64,000 nt of DNA from Nitrospirales bacterium (GCA_020027205.1 JAHRAQ010000013.1:1-64000), one strand, 5' to 3'; positions 34,547-43,742 are shown, numbered from the stretch's first letter. Notes: generated from the sequence alone by a model not told the origin. Program-made: numbers and translations.

Positions 34547-34915
34547 TCAGCCGTTTTCCGGCTCTTCCGTCACGTTCAGTTTGTCCCTGTCAAAACTCAC
34601 GTATTGTTTGATGGACGCCACGGCCTCGAAAGGGGCTTCATACGTCCAGACCGCGTGCTCTGCCGTTCGGTCATCGACACACACGGAAAAATAGGACGCG
34701 TCGCCTTTGAACGGACAGTGAGTACCATGGGTCGTTCGCCGCAGGTGGGCCATGCGCACGTCTTCACGCGGAATGTAGTAGGCCGGCGGGAGTTGTCCTT
34801 CCTTCAGGACCAGGGCTTGCCGGGTGTCGGCAATCACGGCGCCGTGAAACGTGACACGGATACGATGGGGGTGTGTTGCAATGGCAATCGCATGGGCGTG
34901 ACCGGGTGCGTTCAT
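34547..34915 (-). CDS. DUF427 family protein
   Basis: A 122-residue single-domain protein of the DUF427 family, of unknown function. Typical marks are RIRVTFHGAVIADTRQALVL, PPAYYIPREDV, HCPFKGDASYFSV and AVWTYEAPFEAVASIKQYVS with the following FDRDKL. I start at ATG 34915 because AAGGAG lies upstream; the open frame continues beyond it but without conserved sequence. Probably cytoplasmic. Confidence 0.9.
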   Translation of the reverse strand: MNAPGHAHAIAIATHPHRIRVTFHGAVIADTRQALVLKEGQLPPAYYIPREDVRMAHLRRTTHGTHCPFKGDASYFSVCVDDRTAEHAVWTYEAPFEAVASIKQYVSFDRDKLNVTEEPENG

Positions 34916-34997
34916 GAATGCTCTCCTTTTCTTCTCATCACGTGGCCGGGGATGAGACGCCAGTATCGCACACACCACTTTGCACTCCCCGTTCTTC

Positions 34998-35621
34998 TCA
35001 TTGCAAATTCCTCGGGATCACGCGGGAGCACAGGGTGAACGTTCGATAGCCGTCGTTTTTCGAGTAACTTCGGTCGGCGTGTTCGGTTCTGGCCGTGAGT
35101 TTCACTTCGACCGCTCGAGTGTCCGGCGGAACGGCAGTCTGTCCCGATGCGTCGAGACAGGTAAACTCAAAGGACTCGATATGATCTGCCACAAATTGCC
35201 GGCCGCCTTTTCCTGATTTACGACGAAGTGTGGACGTATCGTCGTCATACAGATAGACAAGAGTTTCGTGCGGATCACTGACTTCTTTTGACTCACTTGT
35301 TCCATTTTCTTTTATGGTGACGAACCTGCCGTTCCCGTTCAAATCACTCTTGATCTTCAACCCCTCCGGCGTACATTCAAGCCCGTGAAAACCATTCCCC
35401 AGAGGATCATACCCTGCCATGCGAATTTCCCTGACCATCATGTCCATGGCGGCACGGACGTTTTGCTGCATGGCCAGCACGTCTTCCTGAACAATTTGTT
35501 GTCTGACCTGCATGAGATGCACGCCATAGACCGCGCCGATGGTGACCAGACTCACCGCCATCGCCACCAGCAACTCCGTCAGGGTCATGCCCCGTTGAGA
35601 CTTCACACGCGCAGCGGTCAT
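34998..35621 (-). CDS. Type IV pilus minor pilin, PilW type
   Basis: A 207-residue prepilin. The leader ends KSQRG and the mature helix starts MTLTELLVAMAVSLVTIGAV, with Glu at position 5 as required for pilin assembly and methylation. The rest (MQQNVRAAMDMMVREIRMAG, YDPLGNG) is the PilW signature. AGAGGA precedes the ATG. It is the last of three minor prepilin genes that run fimT, pilV, pilW on the minus strand and would prime or join the pilus. Confidence 0.9.
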   Translation of the reverse strand: MTAARVKSQRGMTLTELLVAMAVSLVTIGAVYGVHLMQVRQQIVQEDVLAMQQNVRAAMDMMVREIRMAGYDPLGNGFHGLECTPEGLKIKSDLNGNGRFVTIKENGTSESKEVSDPHETLVYLYDDDTSTLRRKSGKGGRQFVADHIESFEFTCLDASGQTAVPPDTRAVEVKLTARTEHADRSYSKNDGYRTFTLCSRVIPRNLQ

Positions 35622-35629
35622 CGGTTCCT

Positions 35630-36019
35630 CTATGGCGCAAAGACGGTGGACACCGACACGGAATGGTCATCATCCGCCCACCACACCGTGACCGTCGCCG
35701 TGCGCAGTCCCGGCATGGGCACGTCGTACTCAAGGCGGAGTTCTCGTTTATACAACGGGAAATCCGGGATGGCGGCATAGTCGTCCGTGACTTCGAGCGG
35801 ACCCGACGTGTCCGTGCGCAGCGTTTCGAGACTGTCCTGGGCCAGAGTCACGGCCGTGGTGAGATGTCTGCCAGCCGCCGCGCCCTTGCCCGCCGTGACC
35901 GCCAGCCCCGACAACGCCAACAGGACGATCATGATGATCGCCATGGCCATGACCGCCTCCAAGAGGGTGACGCCTTGCCGATCTCTCACGAAACGCCGCA
36001 GTGTTCCACATCGCGCCAT
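35630..36019 (-). CDS. Type IV pilus minor pilin, PilV type
   Basis: A 129-residue prepilin. The leader ends DRQG and the mature helix begins VTLLEAVMAMAIIMIVLLAL with Glu at position 5. A short globular domain follows, with AAGRHLTTAVTLAQDSLETL. It is separated by 8 bp from pilW and by 9 bp from fimT, showing one operon. It is a core minor pilin of the PilV/GspI group. Confidence 0.88.
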   Translation of the reverse strand: MARCGTLRRFVRDRQGVTLLEAVMAMAIIMIVLLALSGLAVTAGKGAAAGRHLTTAVTLAQDSLETLRTDTSGPLEVTDDYAAIPDFPLYKRELRLEYDVPMPGLRTATVTVWWADDDHSVSVSTVFAP

Positions 36020-36028
36020 GCGTTGCCC

Positions 36029-36577
36029 TTAATCAGGAGAGATAATTCGCACACGCCCCATACGGTTGATAGAGATCTTTTTTGCTCCCGCCGCACCATC
36101 GACCATGATCGTCAGACTGGAGACGTTGCCACGAGGATAGAAAGTTACTTCCTTCTTTTTTTTGCTGAATTGCATCGTCACGCCCTCAAAATCCTCCAGT
36201 AGCGACCGATGCTCCACAACTTCGCCGGGATCAACGTCACCGTCGTTATTGCCACCATCCAGAATATCGTAATGGTGGGCGTCGAGGAACATGACACGAA
36301 CTTTGTTGCCCTGCTTCACGGCCCGCGCCCGCGCCGCCAGCAGGTCCGCTCGGATCTGTTGAACCGCGCCGTTCAGTCGGTAATGCGGCACCTGCGAGGC
36401 AAACCAGACCCCGCCCATCCCCAACGCCACGGCTAGAATCCCCAGCACCACGACCAGTTCCGTGAGCGTATATCCCGAAGAGCCGCGCGTCGAGCCAACG
36501 CGCCGCCGCAGACTCCGTCGTGCCAGCGCCACGCGCCGCACACCCGCCCTGTCGCGGCCTTGAGCCTGTCCGGTCAT
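36029..36577 (-). CDS. Type IV pilus minor pilin, FimT/GspH type
   Basis: About 182 residues. A long basic leader of some 35 residues ends GSSG, and the mature helix is YTLTELVVVLGILAVALGMG with Glu at position 5. The globular part has LNGAVQQIRADLLAARARAV, the FimT/GspH signature. Within it, GGNNDGDVDPGEV resembles a Ca-binding Asp-rich loop. I start at ATG 36577, which has GGAG upstream, in place of the more upstream in-frame start at 36613. Confidence 0.88.
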   Translation of the reverse strand: MTGQAQGRDRAGVRRVALARRSLRRRVGSTRGSSGYTLTELVVVLGILAVALGMGGVWFASQVPHYRLNGAVQQIRADLLAARARAVKQGNKVRVMFLDAHHYDILDGGNNDGDVDPGEVVEHRSLLEDFEGVTMQFSKKKKEVTFYPRGNVSSLTIMVDGAAGAKKISINRMGRVRIISPD

Positions 36578-36619
36578 GCTCCGCTCCCGTCGCGTCCTGG
36601 CCGACACGGGCATTGTCTT

Positions 36620-37396
36620 CTACCAGAACAGACCTTCATAGATCCCCAACAGTTCCCGGCGCAAGAACAACACCGCCACGGCGCCCCCGGCCAAAAACGG
36701 ACCGAACGGCAGATAGTGACCGCGTTCGATGCGATGAAACGCCATGAGCGCCACTCCTGCCACCGCGCCGGCGAAGGAGGCCAGAAACAGGATCATGATC
36801 ACGGCCTGCCAGCCCAGAAAGGCGCCGATCATCGCGAGGAGTTTCATATCGCCGCCGCCCAGTCCTTCCTTGCCGAACAGATACGGACTGATCAGCGCAA
36901 GGAGCCAGAGGCTCCCGCCGCCCAACGCGATGCCGATCAGGGAACCGAGCCATCCCACCGGAACAATGAAGGCCGACGCGAAAAAACCGACCACAATGCC
37001 CGGAAGAGCAATGATGTCCGGAATGATGAGATGCTCGAAATCAATCACCGCCGCGACCAGAAGGGCCGACACAAACGACGCGTACACGAGCGCGTTCACC
37101 CCGAACCCAAAGGCGGCGGCCACGGCCAGATACCCCGCGCCGTTCAGACATTCCACCAGGGGATACCGCCACGACAACCGGCGTCCGCAACTCCGGCAGC
37201 GGGCTCTCAACCAGATAAAATTCAGGAGCGGCACGTTGTCGAACCAGCGAACGGGTTGCCGGCAATGCGGGCACGACGAGACGGGACTCACGACGGACCG
37301 GCCACGGGGTATTCTTGAAATACACACGTTCAGGAAACTTCCCAGTACCGCGCCCGCCACAAACCACAAAATGTAGAGGATCAACGTATCCATCAT
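36620..37396 (-). CDS. pilD: Prepilin peptidase (PilD)
   Basis: A 258-residue inner-membrane aspartyl protease that cuts class III leaders and methylates the new N terminus. The N-terminal cytoplasmic zinc site is visible as CPHCRQPVRWFDNVPLLNFI followed by CRSCGRRLSWRYPLVE. The two catalytic Asp lie in AVIDFEHLIIPD and GGGDMKLLAMIG. Several hydrophobic helices complete the A24 peptidase fold. It heads the minus-strand pilus operon and would process the four prepilins found nearby. Confidence 0.95.
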   Translation of the reverse strand: MMDTLILYILWFVAGAVLGSFLNVCISRIPRGRSVVSPVSSCPHCRQPVRWFDNVPLLNFIWLRARCRSCGRRLSWRYPLVECLNGAGYLAVAAAFGFGVNALVYASFVSALLVAAVIDFEHLIIPDIIALPGIVVGFFASAFIVPVGWLGSLIGIALGGGSLWLLALISPYLFGKEGLGGGDMKLLAMIGAFLGWQAVIMILFLASFAGAVAGVALMAFHRIERGHYLPFGPFLAGGAVAVLFLRRELLGIYEGLFW

Positions 37397-37437
37397 CCTG
37401 TATTTCGTGTGTCAGCCCACATGTGTCATCTCCATGA

Positions 37438-37449
37438 CATTACGTAATG
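37438..37449. promoter_or_regulatory. Perfect 12-bp palindrome between pilD and the LuxR-type gene
   Basis: CATTACGTAATG is an exact palindrome lying between the divergent starts of pilD and the small regulator, 9 bp before a possible -35 box. It could be an operator, but one site is weak evidence. Confidence 0.35.
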
Positions 37450-37457
37450 CGCGCGCT

Positions 37458-37486
37458 TTGCTTTTCAACAAATGCACTGCTAGTAT
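37458..37486 (+). promoter_or_regulatory. Possible promoter of the LuxR-type regulator
   Basis: TTGCTT (37458-37463) and TAGTAT (37481-37486) are spaced by 17 bp. Matches to consensus are partial (three and four of six). Confidence 0.4.
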
Positions 37487-37524
37487 TACCTACAGGATTT
37501 ACCCTGAACACCATGTGACGCCCC

Positions 37525-37788
37525 ATGCCGTTACCAGTCAAAACGATGTCCAAGAGGGACCGACTTCTCACGAAACGGAAACGCCCCGAAACACTCACCG
37601 AACGGGAACAGGAAATTCTGCAACTGATCTGGTCCGGCCTGAAAAACAAGGAAATCGCCGACCGTCTCAAAATCAGCGTCAAAACCGTGGAAGCCCATCG
37701 GGCCAATATGATGAAAAAGGTGCGCGTGTCCAACGCCGCCCAACTTCTGAACGCCGCCATCCAGGAAGGACTTATCCAAATTCGGTAG
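37525..37788 (+). CDS. Small LuxR-type (GerE) helix-turn-helix regulator
   Basis: An 87-residue protein that is little more than a DNA-binding domain. [20 protein letters not shown] followed by [20 protein letters not shown] is the complete LuxR/GerE helix-turn-helix, with the Glu, Thr-Val-Glu and His positions typical of response-regulator outputs. There is no receiver or ligand domain, so it may act as a stand-alone regulator like GerE. Starts at 37525 or 37546 are possible. It is divergent from the pilus operon, which it might control. Its end overlaps rlmB by 17 bp in convergent orientation. Confidence 0.88.
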   Translation: MPLPVKTMSKRDRLLTKRKRPETLTEREQEILQLIWSGLKNKEIADRLKISVKTVEAHRANMMKKVRVSNAAQLLNAAIQEGLIQIR

Positions 37789-38581
37789 TTGCTGCCTTCA
37801 CTGCCTTCGCCCCCTTCGTCCGCTGACGAACCGCCTCATACACCGCCACGGCCACACTGGCCGACACGTTAAGCGACGCGATGTGTCCCCGCATGGGAAT
37901 GCGGACCTGTGTCCGACATTTTGTCAGGACACCGGGCCGAAGCCCTTTGCCTTCTCCCCCAAACACCAGCGCCGTCGGTCCCCGCAGATCCAGTTCGGTA
38001 TAGAGTTGATGCGCATGCGGATGAACAGCCACGGTGTTCACGGCGTGATCCCGCAATCGTTCAAGCAATCGGCCAAGATTGACACATCGGGCCACGCGGA
38101 CATATTCAACGGCTCCGGCAGAGGCGCGGGCTACGCTCGCCGTCAACCCCACGGATCGGCGAACGGGAAGAAACACCCCGTGAATCCCCGCCGACTCGGC
38201 CGTTCGAAGGATCGCGCCCAAATTCTGGGGGTCTTCCACCCCGTCCAGCGCAAGCAGCAACGCCGGCTCCGCCTGTTGTGTCGAATGGGCAAGGATCGAA
38301 TCCTCCGACGCATAGGCTTTGGCGGCCACCACGCCCACCACGCCCTGATGATTGCCGGAAGGAACAAGGCGGTGAAGTTGTTCACGCGGTTGCACCTGAA
38401 TGGGAATGCCCCGAATGGCGGCGAACCGGATGATCTGTGAAAATTGGCGGTGGCGGTGCGACAGGAGGATTTTCACAAAACTGCGGGAGTCGGACCGCAG
38501 CGCCTCGGTGACCGCGTGAATCCCAAACAGCGGGGCGCTCTCACCGCTTCCATCGGGTGCTGCCGTCCGGGCGGTCTTCAA
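37772..38581 (-). CDS. rlmB: 23S rRNA 2'-O-ribose methyltransferase, RlmB/TrmH family
   Basis: A SPOUT methyltransferase of about 269 residues, likely methylating G2251 of 23S rRNA. The N-terminal substrate-binding part reads [18 protein letters not shown]. The knotted domain has [20 protein letters not shown], then [17 protein letters not shown] and [20 protein letters not shown]. No ATG or GTG is well placed; the best candidate is TTG 38581, which overlaps the end of cysS by about 40 bp. Sequence further upstream in this frame is only the shadow of cysS. Confidence 0.9.
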   Translation of the reverse strand: MKTARTAAPDGSGESAPLFGIHAVTEALRSDSRSFVKILLSHRHRQFSQIIRFAAIRGIPIQVQPREQLHRLVPSGNHQGVVGVVAAKAYASEDSILAHSTQQAEPALLLALDGVEDPQNLGAILRTAESAGIHGVFLPVRRSVGLTASVARASAGAVEYVRVARCVNLGRLLERLRDHAVNTVAVHPHAHQLYTELDLRGPTALVFGGEGKGLRPGVLTKCRTQVRIPMRGHIASLNVSASVAVAVYEAVRQRTKGAKAVKAATTEFG

Positions 38582-39998
38582 GAATGATCCCGCCGGCCGC
38601 CAGGGTTTCCCGAATCCGGTCCGCGGCGGCAAAGTCCCGCCGCGTTCGCGCTTGCGCCCTTTGTTGAATTTTTTCCTGAATCCACTCATCGGTGCACTCC
38701 CGGTCAGCGGGCTTCTGGGACAGGCCCGCGCCAAACGACAACTCGCGAAACACCCACTCCTGTTCGTCGAGTTGAAACAAACCCAGCGGCGCGCCGCAGC
38801 GTCGAAAAATTTCCCGCGCGTCCCGCCGCCCCTCATCGGAAAGCCCCGCTCGATGATGCTGGTTGGCCTCGGCGCGAAGCCGCTGAAATTCCGCCAAAGC
38901 CCTGGGCGTATTGAGATCGTCATCCATGGCGTCTTCAAACGTCCGTTGAAACGCGGCCACGCTGTCCCGGAACGACGCCCCGGCGCCGGCGCCATGAGGG
39001 GTCTCGGACAAACGAACGAAGAGATCATAGATATTATCCAGCGCGGCTTTGGCCTCGGCCACGGCGGCATCGGAAAAATTCACGTCCCCGCGATAATGCG
39101 TTGACAGCAGAAAGTAACGCAACACCTCGGCCATGACGGGTTCGGGGCAATTCGACCGTTCAACAATCTCGCGCACGGTAAAAAAATTCCCCAGCGACTT
39201 GGACATTTTTTCTTCATCGATGGTGACGAAACCATGATGTACCCAGTACCGGGCAAACGCCTCGCCGGTGGCGGCACACGACTGTGCTATTTCATTTTCA
39301 TGGTGAGGAAAAATTAAATCCTTTCCGCCCCCGTGAATATCAAAGGCGGCCCCCAGATGACGCACGGACATCGCCGAACATTCGATATGCCAGCCCGGCC
39401 TTCCCCTGCCCCACGGACTGTCCCAGGCCGGCTCTCCGGGTTTGGCCGTCTTCCACAACGCAAAATCCATGGGGTCGTGTTTGCGCGCGTCCGCTTCCAC
39501 CCTCGCCACGGCTTGCATGTCCGCGACATCGCGTTTGCTTAAACAGCCGTACGCGGGAAACGCTGAGACCCGGTAATAGACGTCGCCGTCAACCTGATAG
39601 GCGAATCCTTTTTTCAGAATCGTCCCGATCATCAGAACAATATCCGATATGTGTTCCGTGGCCCGCGGCTCAACGCTCGGCTCGCCCACGCCCAGTCGTT
39701 TCATGTCACGGTGGTACGCCCGCACGTAGGTTCCGGCCACCTGGTCGCAGGCAATGCCCTCCTTCGCCGCCCGGGAAATAATTTTATCATCCACGTCGGT
39801 GAAGTTTTTGACATAGGCGACGTCATGGCCGCGATACGTGAGATAACGCCGAAGCACATCAAAGACCACCGCGCTGCGGGCATGACCCACATGACATTCG
39901 TCATACACGGTCACGCCGCAAACATAGATTCCCACCTTGGGAGGCGTGAGCGGAACGAACGGCTCTTTTTGATTTGTCAGGGTGTTAAAAATGTTCAC
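38541..39998 (-). CDS. cysS: Cysteinyl-tRNA synthetase
   Basis: A 485-residue class I synthetase that charges tRNA-Cys. It has the zinc and ATP motifs YVCGVTVYDECHVGHARSAV, with the HIGH-like element HVGHA, and KMSKSLGNF. The anticodon-binding helical region is near the C terminus, ending in a short [13 protein letters not shown]. The start overlaps the stop of the dedA gene (ATGA). Core housekeeping gene in the surE-dedA-cysS-rlmB group. Confidence 0.97.
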   Translation of the reverse strand: MNIFNTLTNQKEPFVPLTPPKVGIYVCGVTVYDECHVGHARSAVVFDVLRRYLTYRGHDVAYVKNFTDVDDKIISRAAKEGIACDQVAGTYVRAYHRDMKRLGVGEPSVEPRATEHISDIVLMIGTILKKGFAYQVDGDVYYRVSAFPAYGCLSKRDVADMQAVARVEADARKHDPMDFALWKTAKPGEPAWDSPWGRGRPGWHIECSAMSVRHLGAAFDIHGGGKDLIFPHHENEIAQSCAATGEAFARYWVHHGFVTIDEEKMSKSLGNFFTVREIVERSNCPEPVMAEVLRYFLLSTHYRGDVNFSDAAVAEAKAALDNIYDLFVRLSETPHGAGAGASFRDSVAAFQRTFEDAMDDDLNTPRALAEFQRLRAEANQHHRAGLSDEGRRDAREIFRRCGAPLGLFQLDEQEWVFRELSFGAGLSQKPADRECTDEWIQEKIQQRAQARTRRDFAAADRIRETLAAGGIILEDRPDGSTRWKR

Positions 39999-40615
39999 GG
40001 AGATTTCACGTCGGAGGAAGGGGAAGCGGCGTGATGCGGGGTCTTTTTCTCATACCGTCCGACGACCCACAATCCCAGACCGAGCACTGCCACCACGACA
40101 ATGGTGAACAGATTGAAGTACCGCTCAAGCATCTCTTTAACCCACGGCCCCCACAGTTGCAACAGCCCGGCCACCAGAAAAAACCGGGCGCTACGGCCGA
40201 TCAACGACGCCGCGACAAAGACCTTGAAATTCACATAAAACGCGCCGGCGCCGATGGTGAATATTTTATAGGGAACCGGCGTCAAGCCGGCGACCAGAAT
40301 GGCCCATCCTTCATAACGCTCAAACAGGTCATGGGCGTTCGAGACGCGGGCCTGCCCCATCACGCGCAACAGCAGCGGCGTGCCGCCAGTCCGTCCGACA
40401 AGATAGCCGAACATGCCGCCCAGGACCGACCCGATGGTGGTAATCGTCGCATAATACATGCCCCACGGCGGATTCCCAAGCGTGAGCGCCACGAGCAGGA
40501 CATCGGGAGGAAGCGGAAAGAAGGACGACTCAGCAAACGCCAGCAAGAACAGGGCCGCGTCCGCATAGGGAGATTCAGCCCATGACATGGTCCACTGGTA
40601 GAGATTTTGAAACAT
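39995..40615 (-). CDS. DedA-family membrane protein (YqaA type)
   Basis: A 206-residue inner-membrane protein of the DedA/VTT superfamily. It shows SFFPLPPDVLLVALTLGNPP, then GSVLGGMFGYLVGRTGG and TPVPYKIFTIGAGAF, the re-entrant segments with conserved Pro and Gly. Hydrophobic helices fill the rest. Relatives move lipid carriers such as undecaprenyl phosphate or phospholipids across the membrane; a precise substrate cannot be told. Its stop overlaps cysS. Confidence 0.9.
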   Translation of the reverse strand: MFQNLYQWTMSWAESPYADAALFLLAFAESSFFPLPPDVLLVALTLGNPPWGMYYATITTIGSVLGGMFGYLVGRTGGTPLLLRVMGQARVSNAHDLFERYEGWAILVAGLTPVPYKIFTIGAGAFYVNFKVFVAASLIGRSARFFLVAGLLQLWGPWVKEMLERYFNLFTIVVVAVLGLGLWVVGRYEKKTPHHAASPSSDVKSP

Positions 40616-40635
40616 CGCGGCTCGCCGTCACAGAA

Positions 40636-41415
40636 TCAGGAGGGCTTCAACGTCTTCATGCGCCGTGACAACACGGATTCCCATGACCGCAACCCGGCCA
40701 TGGCCCGATACTGTGTCATGTCGAAATGGAGCGGGGTCAGAGAGACCTTGTTGCCCGCAATGGCATCCACATCGGAGTGTCTGCGGCGATTCCACGTCAC
40801 CTGTTTCCCGTCAACCCAGTAATATCGACCGCCGCGCGGGTCGATGTTTTCAATGACGGAGTTACGATACCGTCGCCGGCTTAACGAGGTGACTTGGACC
40901 CCGTTCAGATCCCGAAACGATACATCCGGCACATTGACATTGAGAAAAGTGTCGGCCGGCAACGGATTTTTCAACACCAGTTTGGCCACCTCAAACGCGA
41001 CACAGGCGGCCGATTGAAACCGAAATTTTTTCAAACCATCCAGCGACACGGCGATTGATGGCATGCCCTGAATCGTGCCTTCGAGCGCTGCGGCCACCGT
41101 CCCTGAATTGGTCACATCATCACCAAGATTCAGCCCCTTGTTAATGCCGGAGACCAGCAACTGGATCGAACGATCCGCGAGCACCCGCCCCGCCCCCAGA
41201 ATCACACAATCCGACGGGGTGCCGTTCACGGAGAAGACCCGTCTGCCGATTTGCTTCAATCGCAGCGGCTTATGCAGGGTGATCGCGCGACCCATCGCGT
41301 TTTGGGGTCGATCGGGCGCCACAACCCACACGTCGCCCAGTTTTTTCAACTGTCTTGCAAGGGTGTGGAGACCGGGAGACTCGATGCCATCATCATTGAC
41401 GACCAGGATGTTCAT
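40636..41415 (-). CDS. surE: 5'/3'-nucleotidase SurE
   Basis: A 259-residue metal-dependent nucleoside monophosphatase. The active site is in the opening MNILVVNDDGIESPGLHTLA (the Asp-Asp pair) with VVAPDRPQNAMGRAITL, GTPSDCVILG and VSGINKGLNLGDDVTNSGTV. The usual C-terminal domain swap region is present (ALEGTIQGMPSIAVSLDG). It leads the minus-strand group with dedA, cysS and rlmB. Confidence 0.97.
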   Translation of the reverse strand: MNILVVNDDGIESPGLHTLARQLKKLGDVWVVAPDRPQNAMGRAITLHKPLRLKQIGRRVFSVNGTPSDCVILGAGRVLADRSIQLLVSGINKGLNLGDDVTNSGTVAAALEGTIQGMPSIAVSLDGLKKFRFQSAACVAFEVAKLVLKNPLPADTFLNVNVPDVSFRDLNGVQVTSLSRRRYRNSVIENIDPRGGRYYWVDGKQVTWNRRRHSDVDAIAGNKVSLTPLHFDMTQYRAMAGLRSWESVLSRRMKTLKPS

Positions 41416-41491
41416 CGTTTGCCTGACGGCCGTGGAAGCCCATCGCCCCCTCCGGTGAACACGCGTTCACACCGCAAGACGCATGGGCAAC

Positions 41492-41528
41492 AAAAAGCCC
41501 GCCTCAAAAACATTGAGGCGGGCTTTTT
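41492..41528 (-). terminator. Rho-independent terminator after the oxidoreductase operon
   Basis: AAGCCCGCCTCAA and TTGAGGCGGGCTT form a 13-bp stem with a short loop, followed on the minus strand by a T run. Its plus-strand reading also ends in TTTTT. It lies 40 bp after the alpha-subunit stop and before surE. Confidence 0.9.
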
Positions 41529-41567
41529 GAAAAATCTCAAAATGGTCGACGTGACACAAACCGTGTT

Positions 41568-42914
41568 TTAAATATTCTGCATAAAGTGCGTAACGGCTCC
41601 CTGATCAACGGCCCCCATAATTGCGGAGGAAGGCACCGTTGACGACTTTTTCCCATGAAGCCCGCACTCGACCTCATCGAAAATCATTTCCACCGGCATG
41701 GACATGCCGCCGTACACATGAGGACCCGCCACGATTTTGGCGTTTGAGTACCCGTAAATGGCGGTGGCCACGTCCTTGGCCAGCCATCCGACATAATTAA
41801 ATTCGGGCACGACAATCAGTTTGGCCTTGCCGCACAATTCCCGCAGTTCCCGCGTGGGAAACGGCCGAAGCGATTTGATCTTGATCAACCCCGCATGAAT
41901 GCGTTTTTCTTTGCACAGGCGGATGGCCTCACGTGACTGGGCGGCGGCGCTACCCGACGCAATCAGCAGCACATCGGCGCCCTCGACATCCTGCGCCTCA
42001 ATCAGCCCGTCCATATAGAGATCAATGTACTTTCGCGACCGTTCAACCGCGGCCCACACTTCCTGCTGCCACACGGCGTGAATGTTGTACGCCATGAAAT
42101 TGGATTTCTGCACGGGGGCGTCCCGCGACAACCGGGCCGGGGGATTTTCGGCGTCAAGAACGGGCACCGCGCCTCTCCATGCCGCCCGCGGCGGTAATTT
42201 GAACCCCCGATCCTGCATCGAACAGTATCCCCGGGCATGGGTGACAAAGAATCCGTCGCAACACACTCCCACGGGAAGCGTCACGTCATTCTTCTCGCTG
42301 ATCATAAACCCTTTCATGATGAAATCAAACAAATCCTGCTGATTCTCGGCATGAAAAACAATCATCCCGCAATTCAACAAATAGGCGATTTCAATGTTGT
42401 CGGGCTGAATGGCCAACGGAGCATTGACCACCCGGCAGGTAAACATGGCCACGGCGGGCAGGCGATGCCCCGGCCATGACGCAATCGGTTCCAGCCCCCT
42501 CAAGGTTCCGGGGCCGGCGGTGGCCGTAAAACACCGCACTCCGGCACGGGACCCGCCCGCAATGGCCGACATCACGCCATATTCTTCTTCCCCCCGGTAA
42601 TATTCCTTGACATATCCTTCGCCGTACAACACCCCGATCAACTGCATGGTTTCGCTCTGGGGGGTAATCGGATAGGCAATCGAGAGATCAACATTGGAAC
42701 GGCGCACGGCTTCTTTGGCCGCCTCACTGCCCGTGATGAATTCGCGCGCACGCGGCGCTTCGGAAAACATATACTCCGGGGAAACCTCCTTCTGATTTTT
42801 GGCTTCCGCGTGAGGATCTTTTCGCCCTTCCTGGCTGGTGGAAGGCGGCGCCACGCTGGTGATCGGGTCACCTTGCGGATTGGTTTTGACTTCGGTCTCC
42901 AGGGCTTCGCTCAT
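41568..42914 (-). CDS. 2-oxoacid:ferredoxin oxidoreductase, alpha subunit
   Basis: A 448-residue alpha subunit with an extra N-terminal tail of about 50 hydrophilic residues. The fold I pyrimidine-binding domain begins FITGSEAAKEAVRRSNVDLS, then AYPITPQSETMQLI, and EEYGVMSAIAGGSRAGVRCF. The domain II region has PVLDAENPPARLSRDAPV, and the C terminus binds with VVPEFNYVGWLAKDV. Together with the other subunits it carboxylates succinyl-CoA or acetyl-CoA with reduced ferredoxin. Sequence alone does not tell which. It is the last gene of the operon. Confidence 0.93.
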   Translation of the reverse strand: MSEALETEVKTNPQGDPITSVAPPSTSQEGRKDPHAEAKNQKEVSPEYMFSEAPRAREFITGSEAAKEAVRRSNVDLSIAYPITPQSETMQLIGVLYGEGYVKEYYRGEEEYGVMSAIAGGSRAGVRCFTATAGPGTLRGLEPIASWPGHRLPAVAMFTCRVVNAPLAIQPDNIEIAYLLNCGMIVFHAENQQDLFDFIMKGFMISEKNDVTLPVGVCCDGFFVTHARGYCSMQDRGFKLPPRAAWRGAVPVLDAENPPARLSRDAPVQKSNFMAYNIHAVWQQEVWAAVERSRKYIDLYMDGLIEAQDVEGADVLLIASGSAAAQSREAIRLCKEKRIHAGLIKIKSLRPFPTRELRELCGKAKLIVVPEFNYVGWLAKDVATAIYGYSNAKIVAGPHVYGGMSMPVEMIFDEVECGLHGKKSSTVPSSAIMGAVDQGAVTHFMQNI

Positions 42915-42965
42915 GACGTCCCTTTCTCCGGGGTGGTGTGAGAATACCGGTCAACAACAATCATC

Positions 42966-43721
42966 CTAGCCTTCCCGACGCATATCTTCGGCTTTATGGC
43001 CAAAGGCCGCGGCGCTCGCCGTCGAGGCTTCGCCCAGCGCAACGTCCAACGGATTCGTATGGTGTTTGCCGTCATGAACGCGAGATTGCAAACCCGTAAA
43101 GCGGACGTTCTCGCCATTGTCCGGGAGGCGTATCCCCTTTGCCTCGCGAACACGCTTGAACACCTGCGCGACCTTGCGAATCTTGGCCGCATCGGAGTCC
43201 CGAACCGTAAACATCGCGTCTTCGTGGCCCTGCTCCGCGCAAATGGCCGACGTCCAGCAATTGGTTCCGGCCCGAATCATTTTGAGCGTCAGATTGGCGT
43301 AATGACAATGCACTCCGATAAAAATACATGCTTCAATTTTGTTCCCCCAGATCGTGAGATTGGGATGATTCGGATTGATCACTTCCTCGGGTTCGATTTT
43401 CGGATATTTGGGACGATAATCGGGCATGGGGATAATGAGCACGTCGGGAATCTGCGCCGCGAGTTCCAGGACGGCCCTGGCCTTGTCCGCCGCGTGATCA
43501 TTCCAATTCCATAACACCAGGGGGCCGGGAAAGATCGTCGCATTCTTTCTGGTGAACATGGCGTCGGCCATCTCTTCCATGGCCTTCTCTTCTCGCACTT
43601 CGTGGCCGAACGTCAGCCCATGCTCCGGCTTGGGAGGCAACACGCCCAACTCCGCCGCGGACGGCGGATGAAACCCCGCCGGCCCCGGTTCAACGATTCG
43701 TTCTACGTCGGCAATAGCCAC
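42966..43721 (-). CDS. Accessory subunit of five-subunit 2-oxoacid:ferredoxin oxidoreductase
   Basis: A 251-residue protein that lacks Fe-S motifs. Its place between the alpha and ferredoxin genes matches the additional subunit of the aerobic five-subunit enzymes of Hydrogenobacter and Nitrospira, annotated in databases by similarity to a CO-dehydrogenase beta subunit. Visible segments include NATIFPGPLVLWNWNDHAAD, HPNLTIWGNKIEACIFIGVH and TNCWTSAICAEQGHEDAMFT. Its role is thought to be structural or protective, but this is not shown by the sequence. Confidence 0.8.
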   Translation of the reverse strand: MAIADVERIVEPGPAGFHPPSAAELGVLPPKPEHGLTFGHEVREEKAMEEMADAMFTRKNATIFPGPLVLWNWNDHAADKARAVLELAAQIPDVLIIPMPDYRPKYPKIEPEEVINPNHPNLTIWGNKIEACIFIGVHCHYANLTLKMIRAGTNCWTSAICAEQGHEDAMFTVRDSDAAKIRKVAQVFKRVREAKGIRLPDNGENVRFTGLQSRVHDGKHHTNPLDVALGEASTASAAAFGHKAEDMRREG

Positions 43722-43742
43722 GTGCGTACTCCGTCGCCGTCC

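Noticed and set aside
38582..39070. N-terminal extension of the rlmB frame
   Set aside because: It is antisense-free but overlaps cysS in another frame and has no conserved residues; rlmB begins near 38581.
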